A stretch of 64,000 bases of DNA from Isoetes taiwanensis (lineage: Eukaryota > Streptophyta > Lycopodiopsida > Isoetales > Isoetaceae). Under the pieces are notes generated by a model. That model was given only the letters and a program-made list of their open reading frames with translations. It was not told the DNA's origin and did not search any database. The stretch lies in assembly GCA_021234155.1 (NCBI GenBank), contig JAJEKV010000001.1, positions 2,752,007-2,816,006 on the forward strand, read 5' to 3'. Positions within the stretch are counted from its first letter, which is position 1, and each line of letters starts with the position of its first letter. Below are positions 45,390 to 58,046 of this stretch, piece after piece. The position numbers and the translations under genes are program-made.

Positions 45390-45762
45390 CATTGACATTA
45401 ACAACTAACACATAACTACCATTGACATTAATTAACACAACCATAGGGTCCAACACATTCAAATTAAAATCCCCCTTAAACCCCCTTTGGTTTGGGTGCA
45501 TATTCACACGGGGGGTGACGTAGGGCAGCGAGAGCCCTCATAATTGTATTTTGCATGTACGAAATCAACACCATATAGTATTCTGCTTGAAATCTTATAG
45601 TATTTTGCGAATCTTATTATACAGTATAGCAAATTTTGTACTTGCATACCCCACAAACGAGGAACTTTACGTACGGTGTAGATTAACGAATAAGGGGTGA
45701 ATATGCCTATCCAACAGCTCTCGTTGCTCGGAGTCACCCCCATGTGAATATGCACCCAAACC
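45390..45762. repeat. Foldback element, second locus, right portion
   Basis: Matches 9014-9375 base for base over most of its length, including the rest of the left arm, the spacer with CAACACCATATAGTATTC, and the start of the right arm up to GTGAATATGCACCCAAACC. The remaining right arm is missing at the LINE junction. Confidence 0.85.
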
Positions 45763-46655
45763 AAAGGACAAAGGATGGAAGTTGTAAAGACCTTTAAGTA
45801 TCTGGGAATCGATTTCTCTGCTAACATGCTATGGGATGACTGTGTAGAAAGAAGGGTCAGCGCGGGATGGAAAGCCCTGTATGCAATGCAGAATAGCTGT
45901 TACAGAATAGATCTCTGCGATTGGGCACGCAAAGCACACCTGTTCCGAGCACTCGTGGAACCCGTATTGCTGTATGGGGTGGAGGTCTGGGGGCCAGCAG
46001 TTAGCAAGGGTATTTGGGATAAGCTAGAGAGGGTACAGAAGGCTTTCCTGACATACAGCCTAGGCGTCAAGGATGCGGTGCCTTATCCGATTTTGCTGTA
46101 TGAGACTGGCTTTTGGTCCCTGCAGCATTCTGCTATCAGGCACCTTGCATATTTCCATAAGGTTGACAGAATGGATGCACAACGTCTTCCTCCCCGGGCT
46201 CTGTTATTGGCACAAGGGCCACAACGTCTGAAGAGAGTGTGGCAAGAGCATTGTAGGGGATAGTTCGCAAGATGGTCCATAGACTATCAACACATTATGG
46301 ATATGTCGGATATCGCGGAGCAGGAGCTGCATTTGAATGAGTGCTTTGCTGCCTCTCTATGGGATGCGCCCACTCTTGCAAAGCCCAAAACAGAGCACTA
46401 CCACACGCAGGTTAATCCATCACTTGAACATGGCCCCCACCAGTATTTGAAGGCACACATCTCTACCAAGAAACGGAGAGTTATAGCTGCAACAAGGACA
46501 GGGTCCCACCATCTCAGAATTGAGACAGGCCGCTGGGGTACAGATGGAGGGCAGGGAATCCCCCGGCATGAGAGATTATGCCAGTGCTGTCACATGCAGA
46601 TAGTAGAAGATGAACACCATGCTCTACAGGAATGCCCAGCATATACACACATCCG
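45763..46655 (+). CDS. LINE ORF2, C-terminal part of the split element
   Basis: The frame resumes with MEVVKTFKYLGIDFSANML, the standard post-RT block of APE LINEs, then VEPVLLYGVEVWGPAV, ETGFWSLQHSAIRHL and GPQRLKRVW. One in-frame TAG lies at 46261-46263. It continues with SLEHGPHQYLKAHI, RTGSHHLRIETGRW and the Cys/His cluster LCQCCHMQIVEDEHHALQEC. It breaks off at CPAYTHIR, about 46655. The 3' untranslated region and hexamer tail of the related copy at 12.5 kb are absent. Together with 38012-40293 this is one element. Confidence 0.88.
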
Positions 46656-46659
46656 ATCT

Positions 46660-47655
46660 CAGAAGCATCAACCACATCAGTTGAGATCTGTATAGTTTGA
46701 ACTATGGTTGATAGTTCATTACTCTTTATGCTAACCTGGATAGAGCTTTCAAATTTTGACACTCGATCCCTGTCATTATCTTCATCCTTGTTATTTTCAT
46801 CATGTTCTTTATCTTCATCTACAAGGATGTTTACAGGCATATCGAACATTTCGACAGGAACCGGAACCACTGTCTGCTCTTTGGTGATATCCATGTTGAT
46901 GCTAGCCAGGTGCCGTCTCATAGCCTCCCGTTCTTTGCCAAATCTGCAGGTATTTCGGCTTTAGAGCTAGAAGCTTTGGTTTTTGCACTGCTGATTGGAC
47001 CCATAGGTGCTTCCTCTAGCACTTTCTCAAAAAAAAAAGCTCTAAGAAATGCTTGGCTCGATCATCGAAGACGACGCTCTGGCATTTCCTTGCTAACTTC
47101 AAAGCTTCCTTACCGATGTAACCTCCGACGTGAAGCTCCCAGCAAGTTGTCCCCAATGGGCAAAATGCTTCAATGAGATAATGAGAAAGGGCCATAGAGA
47201 ACGCGTTCTTGTTTAGCCTCCTCTTACGTGACGTTAGGAGCTCATAATTAATGTGCTCCACAAGAACGGGGTCCGCCTGGTTTTCTTCCTCTTATTCCTC
47301 TTCAAGTTCTAGTTGTTCCACGTCTACGACACCCTTCCCCTTATCTTCAATAGTTTGTGCAAGATAGAAGACGTTTCGCAGGTGGGGTTCATCTAGCTGA
47401 TAGCACTGCCATGCAAGTTTTTCGCCTTCTTGTTTCCCCTTAAGCCTTTCATATTCCTTATCATCCATCATGGCGATCATAATGATTAGCACATGAGAAA
47501 TTTTACTTTCTGTGCTGAACTCACTGTCCCTATTTTCATTTATAAGGATTGCTTGCCGTATCACTTTAACGCATTCTAAGTCCTTTGCAACAGATAGAGC
47601 ATATGCATAGGACATGTCGGAGGGGCAAATTGTGACAATTGTATAATGCATTTCT
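46660..47655 (-). pseudogene. Unrecognised coding remnant between two LINEs
   Basis: Minus-strand frames follow one another with small breaks: 47651-47292 (119 codons; starts MHYTIVTICPSDMSYAYAL, contains VLIIMIAMMDDKEYERLKG), then 47261-about 47000 (HINYELLTSRKRRLNKNAF, SHYLIEAFCPLGT), then 46960-46660 (an acidic run DKEHDENNKDEDNDRD). The order, strand and spacing suggest one gene of over 300 codons with one stop and one or two frameshifts. I do not recognise the family; it could be a transposon protein or captured host sequence. It abuts LINE sequence at both ends. Confidence 0.45.
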
Positions 47656-49381
47656 GTCCTGTCTTTTCACAAAATGCTTCTAGTAGCCCTAGTAACCTTC
47701 ACATACCCTTGCTCCTTGTAGCCATCATACTTAAATCATCTGCGTATAGCATGATAGGCACCTTAATGTCCCCAGTGTGGGGGCATCTGCATCCCCTTGG
47801 TGTTCTGTGATGAACCCATGTAGTGCATCTATGTATATACCGAATAGTATCGGGGACAGAGGGCATCCATGTTTAACTCCTTTGTCACAGTCTATCACCT
47901 GTCCTTCCTGTTCCATTTTTGCGTATACTCTCTGATACAGTCGCGCTATTGATCCTACCATGTTTTCTGGGGCTCCTATATCTACTAGTCTTTGCAGCAA
48001 CTTTTCTCGTGGGACTGTGTCGAATGCTTTTCTAAAGTCTACAAAGCAGCATATTATCCTTTTTCCCTGTGATTTGCGTTGTTCTATTAATATCCGAAGC
48101 ATTACCAGATGGTCTATGGTTGAGTGTTCTGGTCTAAAGCCTGCCTGTCCTTGTGCCCTTAGGTTTTCTGTTTCTGCCCAATGTTTCAGTTTATTGTCCA
48201 GCACTTTCCCGAACCACTTGGCAAAGATAGAGCTCACCATTATCGTCCTATAGTTTCCAGGCTCTTCCTTGCGCCCTCCCTTATATAGGGGTATCACCCT
48301 GTTGTACGTCCATCTATCTGGCAATCTTGTGTGTATTACTCCATTAAATATCCCAGCTACCTGTTTCCCAATTATTGTGTCTACACATTTCAGTAGCTTG
48401 GCAGTCAGTTCGTAAAGATCTGGAGCTTTATTATTGGACATTTTGTGTAGAGCAATCGTTACCTCCTGCACGCTAAAACACGGTTCATTTGTCTCATGTG
48501 GGGTGGGTATAGGTATTGATGCGGCCCTTGTCTTGTATAGTTTCTCAAGGTATTCTTCCCAATGAATCCCTTGGACATCCTGTTGTGTATTCTCTGGTTT
48601 TTTGTTCTCCTCTTCCTTCATTTTAAGTCCTTTCCAAAACCTCCTAGGTTACTTGCATAACATCTCGGCCAGCCCCCATTGATGTTGTAGCAAATTCCTG
48701 TTTCGTTTTGATTTTAACAATCTTAGGTATGCCGTCCTCTCTGCGTGGTATGTTTCTATGCCTTTCTAATCCCTGACTCTCATTTTCTGTTCCCTGCACT
48801 CCTCGTCATACCACACTGATGCTCTGAACGCCTGGCTCTTCCTGAGACTTCTTCGCTTTTCAAAAATGTCTCTTGCCGTTTTCACCATTATATCATTGAG
48901 CATGTTCCCATTCTCATCTGCCCTATGTTCCTCCCATGCCCATTTCTCTACTTCTGATTTACACTTTGTGCGAAGGTTTCCGCGTGCTTACTCTGGAAGT
49001 GTATTTTCAAATCTGTGTTCTTTTCCATTCGTGGTCTGTCAGTCTGTGCCTGTCCTTCCTGTTTGAGTGTCAGCTATATGGGTATGTTACTCTCCCTCTT
49101 TCCAGTTGGCCATTCCACTATGTCGAAGCTTAGGATATCCTGCTGCTTGGTCATTTAGTAATACATAGTCGACTATGCTTTTCCATGGCTCGTGAATTCC
49201 CCTGATCCATGCCATTTCTATGCCCCGTTGGCTATAATGACTCCTATTGTTGTGCATATCTCTACTAGTAACTCCCCTTTGGCGTTGATTTCGGCCTTGT
49301 CTTCTGTACTTCTTTTCAAGTCCTGTGATCTCGCAGTGTACCCATTGCCCATTTGCCTCGTTCATGCTCATGATCTGTGCT
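47656..49381 (-). pseudogene. Second LINE family, ORF2: rest of endonuclease and reverse transcriptase
   Basis: Read from 49381 downward on the minus strand. The endonuclease end contains WIRGIHEPWKSIVDYVLLND. A frame from 48621 carries the reverse transcriptase: APDLYELTAKLLK, NYRTIMVSSIFAKWFGKVL, GQAGFRPEHSTIDH, CCFVDFRKAFDTVP (motif A) and GVKHGCPLSPILFGIYIDAL (motif B, His replacing the usual Gln or Arg). The YADD motif is present as MLYADDLSMM at about 47750-47720, but in another frame. The LINE ends near 47656 after FCEKTGQK, so thumb and C-terminal cluster are missing. It is distinct from the 38-46 kb LINE in sequence. Stops around 49080 and 48660 indicate decay. Confidence 0.85.
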
Positions 49382-49386
49382 TGTTC
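49382..49386. other. Target duplication TGTTC, left side of the LTR element
   Basis: TGTTC directly precedes the LTR end TGTGACG and is repeated at 61059-61063 right after GTCACA. A 5-bp duplication is the norm for Ty3 and Copia integrases. Confidence 0.93.
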
Positions 49387-51005
49387 TGTGACGTCCCCTA
49401 CTCCTTATACGATGCCCACATCGTATTCGAAGGAGGAGCATTCCCCCTGGCAGCTACACTGACAGGGGCCATCCACCTGACTCCACTCCCATCGGGATGA
49501 GCCAGCAAGGGAAGAATGGATGTGTCATTCACCCGTCTTCCATCGGGTCGACCTATCTGCGGAAGCGTGAATAAACAAACGTGAGCACAACTAACAAGAA
49601 CAAATACAAGTACCTCGAGGTGAATACAATACAACATCACGAGATAGCAATACCATAGAAATAACATCATCACATAACATAAATAACAAGAGGGGAGATC
49701 CTACCCGGGCTCGGACTCGTGGGGATGACCCGGCGGCTAGGGTCTCCGAGTTCATTGCGCATGCAGAATTCATGGCAATGGATATGGCTGGCATAGAACA
49801 TGGCTTAGGTAGTCCACTCCATCCGCCCCCTCCCGTGCACACTTTGCGAGTAGGCTGAAAAGTGTTGGGACTTGGCCGTAGCCTCACGGGTGAATAGCCG
49901 GAGGGGCTACTACTACCGGGTTGCATCTCCCCAGCCCGATGAGGCAGGAAGAGAGTTGCCTCCCCTCCGCAGGCATCCATGCTCATCACAGGCGCTAGAG
50001 GGCCACCGCCTTATTCGACTTGAACTCACCGGAAGGTCATATTCACCACCCCACGGTGTCGAGCTCATGCCTTGCCCACACGCAGCGGTGACAAGCCATT
50101 AAGCCTAGCCCACGAGACCCCCGATAGGGCCTTACTACCCGAGGGGTCAGTCCGTGATGAGACAAGTTCCTCCTTATCAACCGCCTAGCCCCTTCACCCA
50201 CAACCAAAGGGTTCCGTGCACGGGCAGCATATAATTGGGAACTAGTGGTGCTACCTAGGATCATCTGCTACACGCCTTTAGGTCTCTACCCCCTTCCCAA
50301 TACATGGAGATCCGCAGAGTGAAATACATACAACATCCGCGAAACTGAAATAGAGAATATCATCTAATCTATCTACCTAAACAACGAGTTAGGTTCCTTA
50401 GTTAGGGCTTATGATCTCGGGATCTATAAGGCCTCTAGAGTTGATCTAACATACTAAACCAGCCTATTGCCTTGCCCAAAGACGGCTTTGCACAACGAAA
50501 CAACTAGATACCGCTCCTTGACCCGCTCCTGACCCTCGGAAGGCGTCCATGCTCCCGATCTTGCTGAAGATGGCGCTAATCGATAATCTGTTGTGCAAAT
50601 CCGCTTTCCGAGCTCTCGGCAATGCGGATTGAAGTCCATACTTGGCGAAATGTCTCAAGAGAACCCTGAACTTCGAGAGAGGAAAGGAGCTCTAGGAAAA
50701 ACCCTAAAATGCAAAGAGAAGAAAGGTTTAGGGTTTAAGGGGAAAGCCCTTTTATAGAAACCCTTAGGGTTAGGTTAGATATTGGCCAAATGGGATTTAG
50801 CCATTTGGCAATGGGGTCCATGGGGTTATTAATTGTGTATGTTTATTTATGTTGCCCCCTAGGTGCAACCCTTGCCCCCTAGGTGCAACCCTTGCCCCCT
50901 AGGTGCAACCCTATACGTCTCGCAAGTACATGTCATCCGTGACATGTATGCAGTGACGGGCAAGATAATATAATGTTCGGGCGTATATTATGTTGGAACG
51001 TCACA
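49387..51005 (-). repeat. 3' LTR (minus orientation)
   Basis: 1619 bp. Carries the TATA-like TATAAAAG on the minus strand (plus CTTTTATA at 50749-50756), a telomere-like TTAGGGTTTA at about 50728, and three tandem copies of the 20-bp unit GCCCCCTAGGTGCAACCCTT near 50853-50912. It differs from the 5' LTR mainly by short changes at CG/CAG/CTG sites. Confidence 0.93.
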
Positions 51006-51018
51006 TTCTCCCCACCTT
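51006..51018 (-). other. Polypurine tract of the LTR element
   Basis: The minus strand reads AAGGTGGGGAGAA directly before the 3' LTR start TGTGACG. This purine run primes plus-strand DNA synthesis in LTR retrotransposons. Its position confirms the minus orientation. Confidence 0.88.
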
Positions 51019-52002
51019 GACTTGATGCTGTCCTCAGCATCACGCGTCTCCCCACCTTGGAAACCTGCATATCCTGCAATCACATTTAATACACGTAGGA
51101 TGTATAGCAAAATTACCCCAAGGTAATATTTAAGTTTTAATTTCTATAACACATCCTTGTTTAATATCATACTATGGTAAGGGAGTCTTTCACCCTCTTA
51201 CTTTATCATCTATTATTATTCACAAAATTTTATAGCTTACACCATTATTATTATTAACATAGTTCCAAAATTTCCTACTTAAGGTTCCACATCGTTTCCT
51301 TACAACACATCGTGACAAAATTATGTGTTGCAAGTCTTTGCAAGCAGACCTTCCTCCCGTAGACTCCCCTATTGGCTGCCTCAAGCAGGTCCACACTACG
51401 CTAGCATACATTTAATTATTATAGATATTGGTTGTTAGGGAACCACCCATTAAATACAATTATATGGATGCAAGGCATATCTCCCAAGATAGGAAGATTA
51501 TGTTTCTTCCATCATGGCCGTGGAGACAAAGCCCTATCATGCCTATATGCCACTCATGCCTACACACGTAGTTGGCCAACGGGGAGATAGGGTCCTTCCC
51601 ATATATGGGGCGTGAAGGGCCCTCCCCGTAGGCATTGACTAGAGGTGCTTTTCCTATCATGCATTCTGAATGACCTCTTATCTCTCGGTCGGAGTGTACT
51701 TCCGTGGGACGTAGACCTTCTAATCTACCTCCCAACTCGTGCAAGCAAAACCGCGGTCATGCCTACAATGACATTACACCACGTCCTAGAGATCACCGTA
51801 GTGGTCTCATCATCGGTAACAACGCATGCAACCCATACCTAGCATAGGCTGCATGCGTAGATTAATCTTAGCTACACATGAAATTTAATCTAAACCCAAA
51901 TCGACATGCCCGAGCCGATTTCTTGGGTGTCGATGTCGATTACTTGATTGACGAGCCGACCATTGCATTGCTCCATGAGTTGCGGGTACTGCTTCTCAAG
52001 AT
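51019..52002. other. LTR element interior after pol, non-coding
   Basis: About 1 kb between the polyprotein end and the polypurine tract. Nothing recognisable. A stretch like this is common in large Ty3 elements. Confidence 0.45.
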
Positions 52003-52500
52003 CTATTTGTAGTGCCCACATAGCGTCTTCCACTTGTAAGTGTCTCTTTCACTGGGTATTGGAGGATTGAGATCTTCTTGTCTTCTTATAGGATCTGACA
52101 AGAAGAACCTGCGAACAATCTCAAGGTGATCGCCCATTGTTTCCAATAACTTTGGTCTCTCCAGTACTTCCTCTGGATTAGGAATGTGTTTCTTTAGGAG
52201 ACTTACCTGGAAAACACTATGGATCTTTAAGTGTGCTGGCAGGTCCAACTTATAGGATTGGTTACCTACTCTTTTGGTTATCCTGAATTGTCCAGCCCAC
52301 CTTGGAGCAAGCTTCTTGCAATTGTCGATCTGAGCTTGACCGATGTCAGAAATCGCCCGCAGAGCTTCAACCTAACTTCCCGATCACGAGCTTCATCTAT
52401 GCAATTGTCGATGCAGAGCTTGTCGCTATGCTCTTCTGCCGGCCTCTTGCCGCTAGAGGATATCTTTGTACTTCCTCCACCAACTGTTGCATGTCGGCTA
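52003..52500 (-). pseudogene. Ty3 polyprotein C-terminus (integrase tail)
   Basis: Minus-strand reading gives KKLAPRWAGQFRITKRVGN, then SYKLDLPAHLKIHSVFQVSL and LKKHIPNPEEVLE, stopping at 52003. This is the GPF-type module and the HPVFHVSLLK signature that closes Ty3/Gypsy integrases, before any chromodomain. No chromodomain follows: the next residues (DHLEIV, SDPIRRQEDLNPP) are only loosely similar to the usual linker. Upstream on the minus strand the integrase catalytic core is not readable. Confidence 0.75.
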
Positions 52501-55500
52501 GCATCCGTTAACGTCTTAAATAAACATTACAGTCTTGGACCCCTGCATGATCCTGCTGGACTTCCCTAATGCATGCAATTATATTAATTACCTTACGGTA
52601 ATATTCTTATATTAGCATTATAGTAGTATTGGATATATTGCTTCCAATAGTATTATATTTAACTAACTATTATATGATAACTTTACGACCTTTAAGATAT
52701 GTCATCATACGATTTCGATGCCATACTTAGTTTGAAACGTATTTTAATTGTTTATCATATGGCTAGGATTTATATCATCGGATCCAAGTGTTGAGCGTAT
52801 GACTCTCGCTCGCTACTTGGTTGGTGATGTATCAACCTTACATGTATATACTTTATATTTGCTATACTTATGGAAAGATAGACAAATTCTTATTATATTT
52901 GTCAGGATCCTATGAAAGTTACTTAAATGCCTTTGGAAGGAATTACATCCTTGCGAAGGTTTAACTAAGATTTTATGTAATTATTATCTTACTTTATCTC
53001 GATACTGAGATATCTACACAAGACAAAACTATCTATGCAGCTATTATGAACATATAATTTATCAACAAGGCATTAAAGCTTATGATACATGCCATCATGG
53101 AGTGCTATCGATGCCCTGCATGATAACATATTTAAGATTATATAATTTATGTAGTTATATGGGGTTGACAACCCTGAATAATTTAATTAAGAGCTAGGCT
53201 ACTAGCTCATTCCTAGATGCGAATGCAAACAATAGATCATGGCGTAAGAAATTTATGCAAAGCCTCTCCCCACCTTAGTTGTCGCACCCGCTAAGGCTAG
53301 AATACATCTCCCCATTGAGCCGGTGTCGACTAATTTGGAGACGACTTGGCCGTTGCATTGCTTCCATTGATTCGCTCCCCTGCTTTGGTGCAGTTGGTTA
53401 CCGCATTAATCTTGCATGCTGAAGGACACATAGACATTAAGCATCTATCCACCTTACGCTCTATGTGTTTTGGCTACTTGCGAAAGGAACTCTATTCTAA
53501 GGGTCGACTAATTGGATGGCGATTCAACCCCTAAGATGTAGGTTCAGTCCTAAGATTGAGCCTTCCCCACTTTCTTCATAAGAAAGTGGTCCTACACCTC
53601 AATGTATCCTATCCCCTTAATTGATGTTGTCATAACATCTTAGCTATTCTATTTACCTTAAGAGGTTATATGCTTCTTATCTAACACATTAATTTACTAG
53701 CCTTAGCTAACATATTTAATCATCTATGATGGGTGCAGCCATCATGTAACGTATCTATCCCTAAGCGATGAGTTATTGAATTATTTAGAACAATTCTAAA
53801 TTGCAAGGTTTTATTATCATGACAATTCTTTTTGCCTCAAGAGACTATGTGATTAATATGTTTCTTATTTCTCGATGTGCCTTTCATGTGCTATTTAATT
53901 TTATATTCTAAATATCCCCCTTTTTTTAGTTATTTACTCTCTTGGAATATTCCTATCAATTGAATTGATGTCATCATAACAAGTTGGCCGGACTTGTTAG
54001 ATTACTTCTTTTCATTCGATTGGATTATTCCTTGGAGGTACTAGCTTTATACATGGTCAACAATTATCCTAGTAATGATTCCTTCTTAGCGAGGTGATCA
54101 GTCTCACGAAGTGGTTTCAATATGTTGGATGTCTGTTAACAATCATGTATAATTTTAGTTACTCCTATGCATTTCCTTCCCAATCGTTGACGCTTAGCTC
54201 AACTTGGGGCAATCCCTTCATGAGAAAATCTAGAAATGCCTTCCACTCCCATTATGGATGTCGTCATCCATAAGCCTCAATCTTGCTCGCAGACTCATCC
54301 ACTCACGCCTTCTTGAGGGTAACGCGTTCTTGAGTTGTTCGAGACTCGGGCTCCTCCTCGATGTAGAGGTCAACTTTCCTCGATGTAGAGGCTTCCCATT
54401 GTTGGTGGTTTTGATGGCGTAGTTGACCACTTGAAATCTTCTATGTTACTTCCCAAAAGCCTGAAGGTGGTTTCGTTGAGAAACATCTTGGCGGCTAAAA
54501 GATGCCTCTAGATCCGATCTTATTGTGCCAACTCCATCCTTTAAGTCCTGTAGCGTGTTGACAGACAAGTGTTGAGGATGTTGCTCGCTTCACGCCTTCC
54601 AATTGTCCGGCATCTCTTTTCTTTGATCTGTTATACTGAGAGAGAGAGGAAATAACAAAGGGAAATATGCATGCAAGTCATATAGCTTACACTATTATGA
54701 TTACAAATACTATTAAAGCTATTAGGCTCCCTTGGTGTCTCCCCTCGAGGTGCACACGTACTTTATGGCGTTGTTGTCGATGTTCCTCCTAGTGCGCTGG
54801 TGTTGAAGATCTATATCCTCCTATTTATATGTCAGCTCGTGCTCGATTGGTAGACTCTTTGATATTTTTGAGCTCTCCAATGTCTGTCGGCTGCGGCACA
54901 ACTTGCTTCTGCTTCACATGCTAACTAAGGATGTGATGGTCGTTGATGCTTCGGCATTCCGGTCTACTTCTTAATGTTGTTCTTGGGCAATAATTGCTTC
55001 CCCTTCACAATGTCTGAAGATCTTTGGAGGCGCCTCTTGAAGTTGTGCACAATCCCTTTGGCTAGACTCGTAATTAAGGAGTTGTTCTCTTCATCAGTTG
55101 CCTTTCGAATTGTCGATCCTTGAGTTCACGAAGTTGCATGCGAGTTGTCGTAGCTTTGTGAGGTTCTAGCTGATTCGTCGATTCTTTGGCTCGGTTCTCC
55201 TATTCGCTTCTCCATCGAGCTTCTCATCGCATACGCTTTGATCTCCTCAATGTGATGGCTTAGACGTTATCCGCGATCTTCGTTGCTATCTTTGCCTTCT
55301 AGTTGCACTTGATCACGCTCCACAGTTTTGGACCTCATGTTGCATCTAAGGAGCTCGTGGAAGTACTAGCACTCCTTCGTCTTCTGATTTATGGCCCCCT
55401 CAATACATGTGCATCTTCCTGGCGAGTAAAGCCTCATGACTCTTCTCCATGATTGGTTTTTGTCGGGGGATGATGTACTCTTATATCTGCGTGATTGACC

Positions 55501-56961
55501 CTTGAGTTGAAGTACTTTCTGCCCTAGACCTGCTTGTGTCCTTGAATAGCCCGGCTAATGTCTTGAACTCTCTTTTTTGTCGAAGGTGCTTTGGTTGTTT
55601 GTCCTTGTCGTTAAGGTGTCGAATGCTTCTATCTTGGGCGTTGAGGTCCCTCGTGGTCGGAGATAAGTTGGGCTTCTTGTCTTCTAATTGTTGGTAGGAG
55701 TACTTGACGGCCATCACCTAGTTGTTGAATGAGCATAGACATAACCCATTGTTGTGGCCTTTCTTAAGTGTATCTCCATCCGGTGTGCATGTTACAAACA
55801 TCACCATACAAGGTAGAATTATGGTCGCCGAAGGTTGCCTCCTTAGTTGGCTCGTTGATGTCGAAGTTGTCCCAAGGAATTCCTCGGCGCCTATTGGCTT
55901 GAGGTCGTTGTCATAGTTTCTGAAGATGTGTGTTCGCTCCTCCTTCGTTGTTGAGGACACTCGCGTGTCGTTAGTGTTGCTTGCTGCTACAAGAGGTAGA
56001 GTTGCATCCCAAGATGTCGTTGTCGCGAAACCTAGATGGTGCGGGGCGCTAGAGATCTTGACATGACCGGCGTTATCTCTCATCTTGACATTGTCTTTGG
56101 GCGAAGCGATCTTCTACTTGAGGCCGCTTCTCGAAGTGTCTGGAGTTGAAGCTTGGCTTGAGCTCTGGTCGTCTCTCTCCTATATTTGCTCTGAGCACTT
56201 GCTCTTGGCTATACATGTGGTTCTTTACTTCATCCTTTGGCAGTCGAAGCAATGAAGTTTCTTGATGCAAACACTAAACCCTAAAACATGATCCTAATTT
56301 TGTACTATGTGTTAGCTGCCGATATTTATGATAGACATATATATATAATTATACTGGGATTTTAATTCATCCACTTTTCTAATTTATAGAAGAGCATATG
56401 CTTAATTGTGTATACTTCTTTAGGATTTTCCCTCCTCCAATCATGTTTGATTCTTCGGTTTTGCTGCATCTTCCTTGTTCTACTTGACTCCGGGGTTCCT
56501 TGAGGTGTTGCGACTGTAGTTGACCTTCGTGTGTGATTTGAGGTCGTTATCCCAAGTCACGGAGAACGTTGCTCGATGTGAACCCTTGAGTTGAAAATGC
56601 TCCTCCTTAATGTGTTTACCTGTCATGTGGAGTGTCGTTTGGAGATGCGTAGCATTGATCGCTTGAGTACGATCACTTGGTTGTTGCAGTCGGGCATTGT
56701 TGCATGTCTTTGAATCTTCGTTGTGAGATGCTTTCCCTATGTCTGGAATTGTTGTCATCTCCATTGCACATGCCATCACTCTTTTGAGTTGCGTTTGAGT
56801 GGTCTGTGGTTGTTGGCTAGGTCGGCTCCTTCGTCATTTGTCGTGCTCTGCCTCCCCCGCCTCCTCTCTGGTTCTGATTGCAGCCCTATGTCTTCCGGGT
56901 TATTCGTCCACCGGTAATGCTATCATCTCCCTGTAGTCGCCGAACATGAACTTAGGAGATG
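52501..56961. other. LTR element interior without recognisable pol
   Basis: Minus-strand open frames are short (60-120 codons, for example 55481-55717, 55718-56083, 56480-56779) and rich in Lys, Arg, Asn, Thr and Ser. None shows reverse transcriptase (LDxxxGY, YxDD), RNase H or the integrase DDE pattern. The 52500-54500 part is AT-rich. The area could be heavily decayed or unrelated filler sequence. Confidence 0.5.
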
Positions 56962-57600
56962 TTACGTTGATACTGCCTCTATCCCTGCTCGACCGGTGCT
57001 GTCTTTGGCGAGGTGCTTTGGGTAGGGCGCGCTTTTCGTTGTTTTCCCTCTGATTTCCATCCAGTGTCGTGGATCGCTATGAACTCCTCTGTGGGTAACT
57101 CCTGTTGTGCCATCATCTGCCTGATGCCGGTGTAGGCTTCTATGTCCGTCGATGTCTGGCCAGTGTACGTCTGAGCCTCCCTTATGCTGATGTGAAATTC
57201 CTGCATTTCCTGGTCGATGAAGGGGAGGAGGGGGTTCTTGATGTCGTGCAGGCTCAGGTACGGTTCCTTGGATGATTACCGGGGTTAAGCTTGTGATGCC
57301 TAGCCCAAGTGGTGGAGTTGTCTGCGTGGTTCTCAGCCCCTCTTCAAAGCTTTGAAGTTCCTGCTCCGCTTGCTGCCTTTCTTGTGCCGGGTCGACGTCA
57401 CTGATGTCCTCTCTGCCCGACCCACGTCCTTCATCTTCCTCCTGCTTTGCCTCCTCGTACTCGAGAAGCATCTGCTCTTCTTCACCTACTGCCATGGCCA
57501 TAGGCTTGAGCTCTAGAGGTTGGGCAGATGGCTCTCCTATCTGGGTTTGGGGTCTATGGAATAGAAAAATTGCTACAGCTACGGACATATAATTGGGCAA
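56962..57600 (-). pseudogene. Possible gag-region frame of the LTR element
   Basis: A 212-codon minus-strand frame has an acidic Glu-rich N-terminal part (LLEYEEAKQEEDEG) and a Pro/His/Gly-rich second part. An overlapping frame (57206-56979) reads AYTGIRQMMAQQELPTEEF and is less biased. The position, a couple of kilobases after the primer site, suits gag, but no capsid signature or CCHC knuckle was seen. Composition alone cannot prove function. Confidence 0.35.
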
Positions 57601-58046
57601 GCGGCTGGCCGTATTTTCTAGGTATTTGTCTATCTTAAGGCTGTCCTAAAGTATCCTATGCAAGGGGGAAGTTCTACTAGAGAAGGACCTATCTTTGCAT
57701 GGAACTCAGCCATGATGTTCTGGTAAAATAGGGAATAGCATTGATGGTTGCCATGATGCTAGAGCTGCTGGGGATATCAAACAGATGAAGGAGCGCCTCT
57801 GGGAGCTGAAAAATCGGCTTGGAGCGAGGAGCAAAGGTGTAGGATGCAAATGAGGGTTGTGGTCTACTTATAGGCAAAAACCCTAATTTTAGAAAAAAAA
57901 ATTTGGATAAAGGAAAATCTAGGATTCTAAGGTATTGCTAAGCACAAGACAAGCTAATCAAGCTAAAGAGTACATTCTAAGGATCCTATTGCAACAAATT
58001 CTATCTAATTTGGGGAAAGTGTGGACAAATTGGCGCAATTTTGGTG

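Larger units (their letters stand above)
40294..45762. mobile_element. Composite insertion splitting the plus-strand LINE
   Basis: LINE coding stops at about 40293 and continues at about 45763, so the 5.47 kb between them is an insertion. It starts with ATATGTAGC and ends GAATATGCACCCAAACC. The same left sequence, AT-rich joint and foldback arm occur in the same order at 8693-9547, so both may be members of one family, the 8.7 kb one shorter. The extra centre (about 41300-44150) is unlike anything else here. No transposase was recognised. No clear target duplication was found at the LINE junction, so mechanism and exact ends are uncertain by a few bases. Confidence 0.65.
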
